Counted from the stretch's first letter, positions 10,377 through 19,953 are shown. The stretch: DNA of 64,000 nucleotides from Silanimonas sp. (GCF_027531545.1 NZ_JAPZSC010000001.1:434001-498000), one strand, 5' to 3'. A program made the numbers and translations. Notes: generated by a model from the sequence alone, not told the origin.

Positions 10377-11153
10377 ATGGCTGATCCCCTGCCCCTGTCC
10401 GGCGTCGTCATTACCTTCAACGAGGCCGACCGCATCGAGCGCTGCCTGCGCTCGATGCTGGCCGTCTGCCGTGACGTGACGGTGGTGGATTCGCAGTCCA
10501 CCGACGGCACGCCCGAGCTGGCCCGCCGCCTCGGGGCCCGAGTGGTCGACCAGCCGTGGCTCGGCTTCGGCCGCCAGAAGAACCTCGCGATCGAGCAGGC
10601 CACCCAGCCTTGGGTGCTGCTGCTGGACGCCGACGAATGGCTGGAGCCCGACGCGCAGGCGGCGCTGCGCGCGCTGTTCGCATCGGGCGCGCCGGACACG
10701 GCCGATGTGTTCACGCTGCCCAGGCGCACGCACTTCCTCGGGACGGTGATGCGCTTCGGCAGCTTCGCGCGCGAGCCGGTGCACCGGTTGTTCCGGGCGC
10801 ACTGCCGCCACGAGGAAAGCCCGGTCCACGAACGTTTCATCACCGACGGCCTGCGCCTCCGGGTGTCGGACGTTCGCATGGAGCACGACACCGCGCGTTC
10901 GGAAGCCGAGTATTGGGCGAAGCTGCAGCGCTACGCAGGGCTCTGGGCCGAGGAACGCGCCGCGCGCGGCAAGCGCGCTGGCCGAGGCCGGGGCATGGCC
11001 GCAGCGGCCGCGTATCTGCTCAAGAACCTGCTGCTGCGCGGCGGACTGCTCGATGGCCCCGGTGCGTGGCGCTTCCACGCCTTGCACGCACGCTACGCGG
11101 CCCTGAAATACGAAAGGCTGCGAGCCCTCTCGAGCCCACAGCCTTCCGCCTGA
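10377..11153 (+). CDS. Glycosyltransferase family 2 protein, WaaE/KdtX-like
   Basis: A 258-aa GT-A-fold inverting transferase. The N-terminus LSGVVITFNEADRIERCLRS and VVDSQSTDGTPELARRLGAR bind the nucleotide sugar. LLLDADEWLEPDAQAALR contains the DxD-type metal site. PRRTHFLGTVMRFG and HEESPVHERFI match the LPS core heptosyl/glucosyl WaaE-like subgroup. The C-terminal about 70 residues are basic and hydrophobic, as in that subgroup. It has its own probable leaderless promoter and is divergent from a GT4 gene. A role in lipopolysaccharide core assembly is likely by family resemblance but unproven. Confidence 0.85.
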   Translation: MADPLPLSGVVITFNEADRIERCLRSMLAVCRDVTVVDSQSTDGTPELARRLGARVVDQPWLGFGRQKNLAIEQATQPWVLLLDADEWLEPDAQAALRALFASGAPDTADVFTLPRRTHFLGTVMRFGSFAREPVHRLFRAHCRHEESPVHERFITDGLRLRVSDVRMEHDTARSEAEYWAKLQRYAGLWAEERAARGKRAGRGRGMAAAAAYLLKNLLLRGGLLDGPGAWRFHALHARYAALKYERLRALSSPQPSA

Positions 11154-11190
11154 GGCCGCCCGGCAAGCCAGACGGCGCCGTGCGGGACGA

Positions 11191-11637
11191 TCAGTCGTTC
11201 CAACGCTCGGCGTCGACGGCCCCGGTGATCGGGTGCACGCGCACGTCGCGCTCGAACCCCATCGACGTGCGGACCTCGGCGACCCAGAAGCCGTCGTCGC
11301 GCTCCAGTTCCTTGACCTCGGTGTAGCCGGCCGCGGCGAGGCGCTTCATCACCTCGTCGATGCTGAGCTGGCGCTGGCCCGGCTGGGCCGGCGACAGGAT
11401 CTCGCCGCTCGCGGCGTCGATATGGACGGTGACGCGGGCGCCATCGGCGCCGCTCGCGAGCACTTCCCACACGCCTTCGTCGAGCTCAGCGCCACGCACG
11501 GCGCCGTAGCCGGCCTGCTGGGCGATGCGGGTCGCCTGCTCGAGGCCGATCGGCGCGGCGGCCGCCTGGGCCTGCACGACCGGAACAGCGACAGCGAGGG
11601 ACAGGGCGAGAGTGGCAGCGAGGGTGAGGGTCTTCAT
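11191..11637 (-). CDS. Secreted PepSY domain protein
   Basis: A 148-aa exported protein. A signal peptide (MKTLTLAATLALSLAVAVPVVQA, cleaved near Ala-Gln-Ala) is followed by two PepSY-like halves: IGLEQATRIAQQAGYGAVRG...VTVHIDAASGEIL, and LSIDEVMKRLAAAGYTEVKE...DVRVHPITGAVD. PepSY units are thought to inhibit or chaperone proteases or to serve as periplasmic sensing modules. The ATG at 11637 is preferred: GGAG lies 9 nt upstream and it places the signal peptide at the N-terminus. It is divergent from a second PepSY gene that heads a two-component operon, suggesting that the operon senses or controls the same stress (inference). Confidence 0.8.
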   Translation of the reverse strand: MKTLTLAATLALSLAVAVPVVQAQAAAAPIGLEQATRIAQQAGYGAVRGAELDEGVWEVLASGADGARVTVHIDAASGEILSPAQPGQRQLSIDEVMKRLAAAGYTEVKELERDDGFWVAEVRTSMGFERDVRVHPITGAVDAERWND

Positions 11638-11754
11638 GGGGGTTCTCCGTTGGGGTGTTGGGATGGAACGGGGCCAGATTGACGCCCGCCTCTGCAATCG
11701 CCTCTGATGTGGTTTTTCACCAACGGTTTAATCGCACCGGGCACCATGGGCGCC

Positions 11755-12063
11755 ATGCCTCGCGCCGCTCCTCTCCTTCCTGCCCTCGCGCTGATCGCGC
11801 TGCTCGTGCTGCCCGCTCCCGTCCTTGGCGACGACGATGCGGACCACGAACGTGCCCGCGCGGCCGTGCTGCGCGGCGAAGCGCTGCCGCTCGACGAGCT
11901 CCTCGCGCGCCTGCCGCTGCGCGAGGGTGAGCGCCTGATCGAAGTCGAGTTCGACCGCGAGGATGGCCGCTGGGTCTATGAACTGGAATTCATCGACACC
12001 GACGGCCGCGTGCGCGAGCTCGAGGTCGACGCGCTGAGCGCTGCGATCCTCGAGGACGACTGA
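11755..12063 (+). CDS. Small exported PepSY domain protein
   Basis: About 102 aa. A signal peptide (MPRAAPLLPALALIALLVLP, ending near VLG|DDD) is followed by one PepSY unit: ADHERARAAVLRGEALPLDE, then LIEVEFDREDGRWVYELEFI, TDGRVRELEVDALSAAIL. It closely resembles the PepSY proteins placed just before PhoPQ-like systems in Proteobacteria. Its stop overlaps the ATG of the response regulator (TGATG), so it is translationally coupled to it. Alternative in-frame starts are at 11746 and 11707; the downstream one is preferred because it gives a clean signal peptide, but no strong ribosome site distinguishes them. Confidence 0.75.
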   Translation: MPRAAPLLPALALIALLVLPAPVLGDDDADHERARAAVLRGEALPLDELLARLPLREGERLIEVEFDREDGRWVYELEFIDTDGRVRELEVDALSAAILEDD

Positions 12064-12725
12064 TGCGCCTGCTGCTTGTCGAAGATGATGCGCCGCTGCG
12101 CGAGGCCGTTCGCGACGCCCTCGCCGCCGAGGGCTGGGTGGTGGATGCCTGCGCCGATGGCGACGAGGCGCTGTGGCTTGGCACCGAGGAGCCCTTCGAC
12201 GCGGCCGTCCTCGACCTCGGCCTGCCAAGGCGCGACGGCATCTCGGTGCTGCAGGCTTGGCGAGAGGCTGGACGCAACTTCCCCGTGCTCGTGCTCACTG
12301 CACGCAACCGCTGGAACGACAAACTCGCCGGCTTCGGCGCCGGCGCCGACGACTACCTGACGAAGCCGTTCGAGATCGACGAGGTGGTGCTGCGCCTGAA
12401 GGCGCTGATCCGCCGCGCCAGCGGCCACGCGTCGTCCGTGATCAGGGTCGGCCCACTGGAACTCGACACCCTGGCCAACCGGTTCCGCGTGGACGGGCGC
12501 GGCCTCGTGCTCACCGCCGGCGAGTACCGCCTGCTCGCCTTCCTCGCCCACCATGCCGGCCGCACCGTGCCGCGCAACGAACTCGCCGAGCACCTGTACG
12601 ATCGCGACTTCGACCTCGACTCGAACGTGATCGACGTGCAGATCGGTCGGATCCGCAAGAAGATCGCACCGCACAAGCTGCTGCACACCGAGCGCGGGCT
12701 CGGCTTCCGGCTTGCCGAGGCATGA
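12063..12725 (+). CDS. OmpR/PhoP-family response regulator
   Basis: A 220-aa transcription factor. The receiver domain is MRLLLVEDDAPLREAVRDAL with phospho-acceptor Asp51 (VLDLGLPRRDG), the Thr of VLTAR and the Lys of DDYLTKPF. The C-terminal winged helix is RFRVDGRGLVLTAGEYRLL, followed by NVIDVQIGRIRKKI and LHTERGLGFRL. It sits between a PepSY gene and its sensor kinase, with overlapping start and stop codons on both sides, so the three genes form one unit. The sequence is closest in style to PhoP/QseB regulators (family inference). The targets are unknown, but the adjacent divergent PepSY gene is an obvious candidate. Confidence 0.93.
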   Translation: MRLLLVEDDAPLREAVRDALAAEGWVVDACADGDEALWLGTEEPFDAAVLDLGLPRRDGISVLQAWREAGRNFPVLVLTARNRWNDKLAGFGAGADDYLTKPFEIDEVVLRLKALIRRASGHASSVIRVGPLELDTLANRFRVDGRGLVLTAGEYRLLAFLAHHAGRTVPRNELAEHLYDRDFDLDSNVIDVQIGRIRKKIAPHKLLHTERGLGFRLAEA

Positions 12726-14041
12726 GCGCCAGCCTGCAGCGTCGGCTTTGGCTGGCGTCCGCGGTGCCGCTGCTGGCCATCGTGGTGGTCGGCCTGCTGC
12801 TGCTGCAATGGGCCTTCAGGGACACGGTCGAGCGCGCCTTCGACGCCCGCTTGGGCCGCACGCTGGACGCACTGGTCGGCGGCCTCGAAGCCATGCCCGA
12901 CGGCCGCGTCGTCGTGCGCCGCCCCACCGGCCAGGCGGCCTTCGACAGCGTCGGCTCGGGCTGGCACTGGCAGGTCGTCGACGAGGCCGGCGTCCGCTTG
13001 CGCTCGCGCTCGCTGTGGGATCGCGAACTCCCGATGACGCAGCCTCGGACGGATGGGCGCACAAGCCATGTCGACCTCATGCTCGGCGACGAAGCGCCAC
13101 TGCGCGCCGTGGTTCGTCGCATCGAACTGCCCGGGCGATCCTCGCCGATCACCGTGCTGCTGACAGGCCCGCGGGCCGAAATCGACGCAGAAGTGGGCGA
13201 TTTCGTGCGTTTGTCATGGCTTGCCGCCATCGGCCTCGCCCTGCTCGCCTTGGCCACCATCGGCCTGCAGCTCCGTCTGGGCCTCGCTCCCCTGCGCCGA
13301 TTCAGCGAACAGGTCGCCGAACTGGCCGCCGGTCGACGCGAAGCGCTGGATCGCTTGCCGGTGAGCGAACTCGACGCGGTGGTGGCTGAACTCAACCCGG
13401 TCATCGAACAGAACCGGCGCTTGGCCGAGAGCGGCCGCAAACGCGCCGGCGACCTCGCACACGCTCTCAAGACGCCGCTGGCCCTACTGCGCACCCTTGT
13501 CCCTGCGGGGGACACCGCCCAAAGCGAGGCACTGGCGCGCATCGACGGCATCGTCGATCGCCACCTCGCCCGCGCCTCGGCCGACGCGCGGCGGCGCAAG
13601 GCGCACTGCGACGCGGGTGCGGAGCTGGATCGGCTGGTCGCACTTCTCGAGCGCCTGCATCCCTCGAAAACGATCCACGCGCCGCCGGCGACCGATGTCT
13701 TCGAGGTGGCCTGCGAGGCAAGCGACCTGCAGGAGATGCTCGGCAACCTGCTGGACAACGCGCTTCGCGCCGCGCGGCGCGAGGTTCGCGTCACGCGGCG
13801 CATGGAGGCCGGTGCGGTGCGATTGATCCTCGACGACGATGGTGCGGGCCTCGACGACGCCGCGCTCGCCCGCTTGGGCGAACGGGGCCTGCGGTTCGAC
13901 GAGAGCACACCCGGCACCGGCCTGGGCGTGTCGATCAGCAGGGATATCGCAGAAAGCTACGGTGGCGAACTGGACTTCCACCGCAGTGCTCTCGGTGGTT
14001 TGCAGGCCAACCTGCGGCTGCCGGTGTGGCGTGGTGGCTGA
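12722..14041 (+). CDS. PhoQ-like sensor histidine kinase
   Basis: A 439-aa inner-membrane kinase. TM1 is about residues 8-30, followed by a roughly 130-residue periplasmic sensor region and TM2 at about residues 160-180, then a HAMP-like linker. The H-box DLAHALKTPLALLRT carries phospho-His247. The ATP-binding domain has the N-box GNLLDNALRAARR, G1 DDDGAGLDDA and G2 GTGLGVSIS. The ATG at 12722 overlaps the regulator stop (ATGA). The AHALKTPLA form of the H-box is shared with PhoQ-type kinases. The periplasmic domain is not the strongly acidic Mg2+ patch of enteric PhoQ, so the ligand should not be assumed. It converges with rsmB, with a 4-bp gap. Confidence 0.9.
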   Translation: MSASLQRRLWLASAVPLLAIVVVGLLLLQWAFRDTVERAFDARLGRTLDALVGGLEAMPDGRVVVRRPTGQAAFDSVGSGWHWQVVDEAGVRLRSRSLWDRELPMTQPRTDGRTSHVDLMLGDEAPLRAVVRRIELPGRSSPITVLLTGPRAEIDAEVGDFVRLSWLAAIGLALLALATIGLQLRLGLAPLRRFSEQVAELAAGRREALDRLPVSELDAVVAELNPVIEQNRRLAESGRKRAGDLAHALKTPLALLRTLVPAGDTAQSEALARIDGIVDRHLARASADARRRKAHCDAGAELDRLVALLERLHPSKTIHAPPATDVFEVACEASDLQEMLGNLLDNALRAARREVRVTRRMEAGAVRLILDDDGAGLDDAALARLGERGLRFDESTPGTGLGVSISRDIAESYGGELDFHRSALGGLQANLRLPVWRGG

Positions 14042-14045
14042 GGCC

Positions 14046-15371
14046 TCAGCTGGCCGGCCCGAGAAGGGCGTAGAAGAAGCCATCGCCACCGTCCTCGCCC
14101 GGGAAGCGCTGCGTGCCGTGACCGGTGTCGTGGCCGAAGCGCGCATCGAGCGGTAGAAGCTGCGCATCGGCATGCCGCGCGAGGAAAGCCTCGACCTGCC
14201 GGTCGTTCTCTTCGCGCAGCACCGAACAGGTGGCATAGAGCAGTCGACCGCCCGGTGCCAGCAGCGGCCAAAGCGCATCGAGCAGGCGCGCCTGCGTCGC
14301 GGCCAGCACGGCGACGTCGTCCTCGCGGCGATGCGCCTTGATGTCGGGCTGCCGCCGCAGGATGCCGGTCGCGGAGCACGGCGCGTCGAGCAGGATCGCA
14401 TCGAACATTCGGCCGTCGTGCCACGACTCGACGTTGGCCGCATCGGCGGCGCGGGCCTCGAAGCGCGCGTTGGATGGGCCCACGGCCTGCACCAGCGAGC
14501 GCACACGCTCCAGACGCTTCGCATCGACGTCGAGCGCCAGCACCTCGCCCCCGTCGCCGACGGCCGATAGCAGCCCCAGCGTCTTGCCACCGGGCGCCGC
14601 GCAGGCATCCAGAACGCGTTGGCCCTGCAACGGGCCAAGGGCCTCGACGGCCAGTTGCGCGGCAAGGTCCTGCACATGGAAGGCGCCGTCATCGAATCCC
14701 GGCAGTTGCGTCGGGTTCGCGCGTTCGAAGACACGCAGGCTGTCGCGGGCCGGGCCGGGCTCGCTGGCGATCCCGGCCTCGGACCAACGTGCGGCCAGCG
14801 CCTCCCGGCCGACGTTTGGCGCATTAGCGCGCAACCACAGGGGGGCCTCGGTGTTGTTCGCTTCCAGCAAAGCATCGACGCGCTCCGGCCAATCGGCCTC
14901 GAAGCGCCGCACCATCCAATCGGGGTGACTCATCCAAACTGCGCGCGAATCCGGGACCGACCACGTCTCGCGCGTGGCTTTGCGCAGCACGGCGTTGAAC
15001 AGGCCCGCCAGGCCTTCGCGGCCGAGCTGCTTGACCGCGTCGACCGTCGCGCCGACGGCCGCATGGGGCGCCATGCCGAGCGCATCGAGTTGCGCGAGCC
15101 CGACCAGCAGCAGGCGCGCCACGGCACGATCCTTCGCCGTGCCCACCGGCAACGGCCGTGTGAGCCAGCGCGAAAGCACGAAGGTGTAGCGCCGCTCGTG
15201 GCGAAGGGCCGCGAAGACGATGGCCTCGAGCAGTCCACGGTCGCGCGGGTCGGCGATCTTCGGCAGGGCCGCCGAAAGCACCGCCTTCAGCGAGCGGCCG
15301 TCGTCCAGCACGGCGACGAGCACACGCGCCGCCTCGGCGCGCAGCGCGGCGCCGGGGCCCAGGGTGCTCAT
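14046..15371 (-). CDS. rsmB: 16S rRNA (cytosine-967-C5)-methyltransferase
   Basis: Methylates C967 of 16S rRNA using SAM. The protein is 441 aa. An N-terminal NusB-like domain (about 1-140; [20 protein letters not shown]) is followed by the Rossmann methyltransferase: [20 protein letters not shown] (SAM motif I), then [20 protein letters not shown] with one conserved Cys, and [14 protein letters not shown] with the second Cys, as in RsmB/RsmF. The ATG at 15371 overlaps the fmt stop (ATGA). It is the last gene of def-fmt-rsmB, an order conserved across Gammaproteobacteria, and its length fits (E. coli 429). Confidence 0.96.
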   Translation of the reverse strand: MSTLGPGAALRAEAARVLVAVLDDGRSLKAVLSAALPKIADPRDRGLLEAIVFAALRHERRYTFVLSRWLTRPLPVGTAKDRAVARLLLVGLAQLDALGMAPHAAVGATVDAVKQLGREGLAGLFNAVLRKATRETWSVPDSRAVWMSHPDWMVRRFEADWPERVDALLEANNTEAPLWLRANAPNVGREALAARWSEAGIASEPGPARDSLRVFERANPTQLPGFDDGAFHVQDLAAQLAVEALGPLQGQRVLDACAAPGGKTLGLLSAVGDGGEVLALDVDAKRLERVRSLVQAVGPSNARFEARAADAANVESWHDGRMFDAILLDAPCSATGILRRQPDIKAHRREDDVAVLAATQARLLDALWPLLAPGGRLLYATCSVLREENDRQVEAFLARHADAQLLPLDARFGHDTGHGTQRFPGEDGGDGFFYALLGPAS

Positions 15372-16315
15372 GCGGTCTTCAACTGCGGCCGCGCGTTGAG
15401 GAAATCCGCCACCGGCTGCGGCTTGCCGCCTTCGCGCTGCACGTGGGTGAGGCGCAGCGCGCCTTCGCCGCAGGCGACGGTGAGGCCTTCGCGGGTGCCC
15501 GCCATGAGCGTGCCGGGCGCATGCCGCCCGGCGCCCAGCGCCCGTGCGGCGGCGTCGGAGAGCGGCACCGCGCCATGCACGCGCAGGCGCTCGCCGGCGA
15601 GTTCGCATTCGGCGATCGGCCACGGGTGGAAGGCCCGGACCTTGCGCGCCAGCGCATCGGCCGACAGCGACCAGTCGAGCTTCGCCTCGGCCTTGTCGAG
15701 CTTGTGGGCGTAGGTGGCCCCCTCGGCAGGCTGCGGCGTGGCCACCGGCACCATGCCGGCGCGCAGCAGCTTCAGGCCATCACCGAGCACTTCCGCACCG
15801 AGCGCCGAAAGGCGGTCATGCAGCGTGCCGCCGGTGTCGGTGTCGGTGATCGGCGTGGTGAGCCGGAGCATCAGTGGCCCGGTGTCGAGGCCCTTTTCCA
15901 TCCGCATCAAGTCGACGCCGGTTTCGGCATCCCCCGCCTCGATCGCGCGCTGGATCGGCGCGGCGCCGCGCCAGCGCGGCAGCAACGAGGCATGCACGTT
16001 CCAGCAGCCGTGGGTCGGGATGTCGAGCACCGCCTGCGGCAGGATCAGCCCGTAGGCCACCACCACCAAAAGATCGGGCTTCAATTCGCGCAACTGCGCT
16101 TGGGCGTCGGCATCACGCAGCGTGGCCGGCTGGTAGACGTCGATGCCCAGCTGCTTCGCCCGCTGCTTCACCGGCGACTCGGCCAACGCGCGGCCGCGGC
16201 CGGCGGGGCGATCAGGCTGGGTGTACACCGCGACGACTTCGCCGCGGGCGGCGGCGGCGTCGAGGCAGGGCACGCTGAACTCCGGCGTGCCCGCGAACAC
16301 GATCCGCAGGGCCAT
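15368..16315 (-). CDS. fmt: Methionyl-tRNA formyltransferase
   Basis: Formylates initiator Met-tRNA with 10-formyl-THF. The protein is 315 aa, the standard length. The N-terminus is [20 protein letters not shown]. The catalytic core is [20 protein letters not shown], then [20 protein letters not shown] with the Asn/His pair, and [17 protein letters not shown] with the catalytic Asp. The C-terminal tRNA-binding OB domain follows from about residue 205. It overlaps the stop of def by 1 nt at its start and rsmB by 4 nt at its end. It is the middle gene of the def-fmt-rsmB operon. Confidence 0.98.
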   Translation of the reverse strand: MALRIVFAGTPEFSVPCLDAAAARGEVVAVYTQPDRPAGRGRALAESPVKQRAKQLGIDVYQPATLRDADAQAQLRELKPDLLVVVAYGLILPQAVLDIPTHGCWNVHASLLPRWRGAAPIQRAIEAGDAETGVDLMRMEKGLDTGPLMLRLTTPITDTDTGGTLHDRLSALGAEVLGDGLKLLRAGMVPVATPQPAEGATYAHKLDKAEAKLDWSLSADALARKVRAFHPWPIAECELAGERLRVHGAVPLSDAAARALGAGRHAPGTLMAGTREGLTVACGEGALRLTHVQREGGKPQPVADFLNARPQLKTA

Positions 16316-16818
16316 CAGCCCTCGGCCTTGGCCAGCTTGGCGAGCTTCTTCATCGCCATCTCGCGCTTGAGCGGCGTCAGGTAGTCGACGAACACCTTGC
16401 CGTCGAGGTGGTCCATCTCATGCTGCACGCAGACGGCCTCGAGGCCGCTGCAGGTGAACTCGTAGGGCTGGCCATCGCGGTCCAGCGCACGCACGGTCAC
16501 CGTCTCGGCGCGCTTCACCTCGGCGAACACGGTCGGCACCGACAGGCAGCCTTCCTTGCAGTTCTGCACGCCGCTGGAGGCGACGATCTCCGGGTTGATC
16601 AGCACCTTCTTGTTCGACTTGTCGTCCGAGACGTCCATGACGATCAGGCGGATGTGCTGGTCGATCTGGGTGGCGGCGAGGCCGATGCCCGGCTCGTCGT
16701 ACATGGTCTGGAACATGTCGTCGATGAGCGCCCGCAGGGCGTCGTCGACGTGCTCGACCGGCTTGGCGACGGTGCGGAGGCGGGGATCGGGGAAGCGGAG
16801 GATCGGCAGCAGGGCCAT
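16315..16818 (-). CDS. def: Peptide deformylase
   Basis: Metalloenzyme that removes formyl from nascent N-terminal Met. The protein is 167 aa. All three signature motifs are present: motif 1 GIGLAATQ, motif 2 EGCLS (metal-binding Cys) and motif 3 HEMDH (two metal-binding His plus the catalytic Glu). The ATG at 16818 starts [20 protein letters not shown], the canonical N-terminus; longer upstream starts would add non-conserved residues. It is the first gene of def-fmt-rsmB and divergent from the LysM protein gene (153 bp between start codons), which is the usual arrangement in Gammaproteobacteria. Confidence 0.98.
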   Translation of the reverse strand: MALLPILRFPDPRLRTVAKPVEHVDDALRALIDDMFQTMYDEPGIGLAATQIDQHIRLIVMDVSDDKSNKKVLINPEIVASSGVQNCKEGCLSVPTVFAEVKRAETVTVRALDRDGQPYEFTCSGLEAVCVQHEMDHLDGKVFVDYLTPLKREMAMKKLAKLAKAEG

Positions 16819-16899
16819 GGCGAGGGGTTCGGCAAGGGGCGCGGGCCGGGCCCGCTGGCCGCACAGTTTAGCGGCCGCACCCCAACCGGCGCTGGCCGA

Positions 16900-16930
16900 T
16901 TGCAATGCCGCGGATGATCTGGTCTATAGT
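16900..16930 (+). promoter_or_regulatory. Probable promoter of the LysM-dprA direction
   Basis: TTGCAA at 16900-16905 is followed by TCTATAGT at 16923-16930. A 17-bp spacer results with TCTATA as the -10, or 19 bp with TATAGT. The predicted start lies about 35-40 nt before the ATG at 16972, which has a clear AGGGGGA ribosome site. Confidence 0.5.
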
Positions 16931-16971
16931 GACAAGTGTTAACCTTGCGGAAAATCAGGGGGATAGCGGCC

Positions 16972-18093
16972 ATGTTTAAACGGCTTTGTGCAGTCACCGC
17001 AGCCGCGCTGCTGACGGTGGCGTCCTACGCCGCTGCCATCGAGATGCGCGAAGGGCATCCGACCACGTATACGGTGCAACGCGGCGACACGCTGTGGGAC
17101 ATCGCCGGCCGCTTCCTGTCGAAGCCTTGGCTGTGGCCGGAAATCTGGCAGGCGAATCCGCAGATCGAGAACCCGCACCGGATCTACCCGGGCGACGTCA
17201 TCAGCCTCGCCTACCTCGACGGCCGTGCCGTCGTGCAGACGACGCAGGCCGGGCCGCGCTCGGAGCCGGCCATCACCACCGTCCCGCTGACCGAAATCGA
17301 GGCCTTCCTGCGCCAGGCATCGGTCGTGGCCGAGTTCGAGGACCTGCCGCACGTCGTCAGCATCGAAGAGGGCCACCTGCGCGGCGGGGACGGTCAGATC
17401 GCCTACGTGCGCGGCCTCGAGGGCGCCTCGGTGGGCGACACGATCATGCTGGTGCGCCCGACGCACCACTTCCGCCTGCCGGCCTCGCGTCGAATCACCA
17501 ACACGATCCCGACCGAGCTGGATTTCCGCGGAGACGAGACCTATCGCGACGTGCGCAGCGCGTGGGGTCGCGACCTGGCCCGCGGCGAGAGCCTCGGCTA
17601 CGAACTGACCCGCCAGAGCCTCGCGCGCATCACCCAGGTCCAGGGCGAGGTGGCGCTGGCACTGCTGGTCGACGGCACCGGTGACGTCCGCCCGGGCGAC
17701 CGCGCTGTGCCGGCCGAAGCCCAGCCCTACGACGACGGCTTCCTGCCGCAGGCGCCGACCTCCATCCCGGACCATGCCGCGGTGATTGGCATCGCCGACG
17801 CCGGCCTGTCGGGCGGCCCGAAGTCGGTGATCGCGCTCTCCGTCGGCATTGCCGACGGCGTCAAGAACGGCACCGTGTTCTCGACCTGGCGCCCCGGACA
17901 GGCCGTGCCGGACGACGTGATGAACGCGAACCGCATCTCCGCCTCGGTGGACAAGGTGCAACTGCCCGACGAGTTCAACGGCCGCGTGATGGTGTTCCGC
18001 ACCTTCGACCGCGTGAGCTACGCCATGGTGATGGAGGGAATTCGTCACACCCAGGTTGGCGACAAGCTGAAGGCGCCCGACGCGGCGCAGTAA
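16972..18093 (+). CDS. LysM peptidoglycan-binding domain exported protein
   Basis: A 373-aa exported protein. The signal peptide MFKRLCAVTAAALLTVASYA is followed directly by one LysM domain, TYTVQRGDTLWDIAGRFLSK...LWPEIWQANPQIENPHRIYP (about residues 30-80). The remainder is a long C-terminal region of unknown fold conserved in the gene that precedes dprA in Gammaproteobacteria. The ATG at 16972 has AGGGGGA upstream; a longer GTG start at 16936 lacks a ribosome site. LysM anchors it to peptidoglycan in the periplasm. Its exact role is not known. Confidence 0.88.
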   Translation: MFKRLCAVTAAALLTVASYAAAIEMREGHPTTYTVQRGDTLWDIAGRFLSKPWLWPEIWQANPQIENPHRIYPGDVISLAYLDGRAVVQTTQAGPRSEPAITTVPLTEIEAFLRQASVVAEFEDLPHVVSIEEGHLRGGDGQIAYVRGLEGASVGDTIMLVRPTHHFRLPASRRITNTIPTELDFRGDETYRDVRSAWGRDLARGESLGYELTRQSLARITQVQGEVALALLVDGTGDVRPGDRAVPAEAQPYDDGFLPQAPTSIPDHAAVIGIADAGLSGGPKSVIALSVGIADGVKNGTVFSTWRPGQAVPDDVMNANRISASVDKVQLPDEFNGRVMVFRTFDRVSYAMVMEGIRHTQVGDKLKAPDAAQ

Positions 18094-18120
18094 GACCCGG
18101 CATCGCAGGGTTTTCCGACT

Positions 18121-18142
18121 GAAGGCGCCTCCGGGCGCCTTC
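18121..18142 (+). terminator. Hairpin between the LysM gene and dprA
   Basis: Stem GAAGGCGCC / GGCGCCTTC (9 bp) with loop TCCG. No long T-tract follows (ATCGTTCC), so it may attenuate rather than stop transcription into dprA, whose ATG is only 12 nt downstream. Confidence 0.5.
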
Positions 18143-18154
18143 ATCGTTCCGGGC

Positions 18155-19351
18155 ATGGACACCGTCGATGCCTTCCTTCGCCTCCACTACGCCGCCGGCA
18201 ATGCCGGTTGGCTGCGCGAGGCGCTGCGCCCCAGCGAACCCCGCGCGCCCGAAGGGGCGGACGACGCCGGGCGGACCCCGGGACGCCTGCTGGCCGCCCC
18301 CGTGGCCGACTGGCTGGCGGCGGGTGCGCCGATCGGGGCCCGCGAAGCCGCCTTCGGCCCGGAGGCCGATGCCTACGTGCTCGGTGTGCGGGCCTGGCTC
18401 GAGGCCGACCCGGCGCACACGATGCTGGGCTGGTTCGACGCGGACTACCCGAGCCTGTTGCGCGAGATGGCTAACCCGCCGACCGCGCTGTTCGTGCACG
18501 GTGCGGCCGAGCGCCTGTGGTGGCCGCAGGTCGCCGTGGTGGGCAGCCGCGCGCCGACACCCGCTGGCCGGGAGCGCGCGGCCCGCTGGGCGCGCGCCTT
18601 CGCCGACGCCGGTTATGTCGTCACCAGCGGGCTGGCCGCCGGCGTGGATGCCGCGGCGCATGCCTCGACGATGGACGAACCCGGAACGATTGCCGTCATC
18701 GCCACCGGCCCGGACCGCTGCTTCCCCGCCGCGCACCGCCGGTTGCAATCCGACGTGGCCCGGCAAGGCGCCGTCGTCACCGAGCACCCGCCGGGGGCCG
18801 AGGCGCGGCCCGAGCATTTCCCCAGCCGCAACCGGATCATCGCCGGGCTGTCGCTCGCCACCGTGGTGGTCGAAGCCGCGCAGCGCTCCGGGGCGCTGAT
18901 CACCGCCCGGCTCGCGGCGGAGACCGGCCGCGAGGTGTTCGCCTTGCCCGGCGCGCCCGAAAACCTCAAGGCGCGTGGTTGCCACCGGCTGATCCGCGAC
19001 GGTGCCACCCTCGCCGACGATCCGGCCCAGGTGATCGAGGCGCTGGCCACTGGCACCGGGGCAGCCATCGGCCGCCTGCGCTCGGCACTGCGCGGGCCAC
19101 GCCCTTCACCATCGGCGACAACAGCGTCCCTGCCCTTCGCCAGCGTCGACGACGAACGGGTGTGGCAGGCGCTCGGCCCGGACGGCGCGGGCTTCGATGA
19201 ACTGCTCCAACGCGCGGGATTGACGACGGCCACCCTCGCCCCCATCCTGCTGGCCATGGAGTTGGATGGTCGTCTCACGCAGCAGCACGGGGTGTACATC
19301 CCCCGCGGCTCCGCCCCTCACACACGCGCTGGTTTGCAGCGCAGGCGCTAG
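18155..19351 (+). CDS. dprA: DNA-processing protein DprA/Smf
   Basis: Loads RecA on incoming single-stranded DNA during natural transformation. The protein is 398 aa. An N-terminal about 100-residue SAM-like region precedes the Rossmann core: VAVVGSRAPTPAGRERAARW, then VVTSGLAAGVDAAAHASTM, the FPSRNRIIAGLS motif and SGALITARLAAETGREVFAL. A C-terminal winged-helix region (about 330-385, ending LDGRLTQQHGVYIPRG) matches the DprA C-terminal DNA-binding domain. It sits between the LysM gene and smg, the standard order. The possession of dprA is compatible with natural competence but does not prove it. Confidence 0.95.
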   Translation: MDTVDAFLRLHYAAGNAGWLREALRPSEPRAPEGADDAGRTPGRLLAAPVADWLAAGAPIGAREAAFGPEADAYVLGVRAWLEADPAHTMLGWFDADYPSLLREMANPPTALFVHGAAERLWWPQVAVVGSRAPTPAGRERAARWARAFADAGYVVTSGLAAGVDAAAHASTMDEPGTIAVIATGPDRCFPAAHRRLQSDVARQGAVVTEHPPGAEARPEHFPSRNRIIAGLSLATVVVEAAQRSGALITARLAAETGREVFALPGAPENLKARGCHRLIRDGATLADDPAQVIEALATGTGAAIGRLRSALRGPRPSPSATTASLPFASVDDERVWQALGPDGAGFDELLQRAGLTTATLAPILLAMELDGRLTQQHGVYIPRGSAPHTRAGLQRRR

Positions 19352-19357
19352 GGTGTG

Positions 19358-19831
19358 ATGAAAGAATCGATCCTCGACGTACTGCTCTATCTCTTCGAAC
19401 ACTATTTCAGCGACGACGCCGACCTCGTCCGAGACCGCGACTCGCTCCAGAACGGCCTGCTCGAAGCCGGGTTCAGCCCGGCCGAGATCCACAAGGCCTT
19501 CGAATGGCTGGATGCGCTGGCCGAACAGCGTCCCGCCGTCGCCAGCGCCCGCTTCGACGGGCCGGTGCGCCTGTACACCGCCCCCGAGTACGCAAAACTC
19601 GATGTCGAAGGCGTCGGTTTCCTGATGTTCCTCGAGCAGTCGGGCGTGCTGAATGCCGAGCAGCGCGAGCTGGCGGTGGACCGCGCGATGGCGCTCGACC
19701 AGGACGACATCGACCTCGACGACCTGAAGTGGGTCGTGCTGATGGTGCTCTTCAACCAGCCGGGCGCCGAGGCCGCCTACGCCTGGATGGAGAACCTGAT
19801 GTTCGGCGACGAACCCGCGCCGACACACTGA
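19358..19831 (+). CDS. smg: Smg protein (DUF494)
   Basis: A 157-aa cytoplasmic protein of the DUF494 family, found next to dprA and topA in many Beta- and Gammaproteobacteria. It begins [17 protein letters not shown] and contains [20 protein letters not shown] and [17 protein letters not shown], which are family hallmarks. The protein is acidic overall. The ATG at 19358 is used; a GTG one codon upstream is also possible. It lies 6 nt after dprA. The function is not established in the family. Confidence 0.93.
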   Translation: MKESILDVLLYLFEHYFSDDADLVRDRDSLQNGLLEAGFSPAEIHKAFEWLDALAEQRPAVASARFDGPVRLYTAPEYAKLDVEGVGFLMFLEQSGVLNAEQRELAVDRAMALDQDDIDLDDLKWVVLMVLFNQPGAEAAYAWMENLMFGDEPAPTH

Positions 19832-19953
19832 CGGGCGGCGCCATTGCCCGCGCCGGCGGTGCGGGCTCGGCTTCCATTGACCTGCCGTTCACGGGCATCC
19901 TTCCCCGGACGCCGCCGCGTGCGGCCATCCCCCTCAAATCTTGGAGTCCGGGC

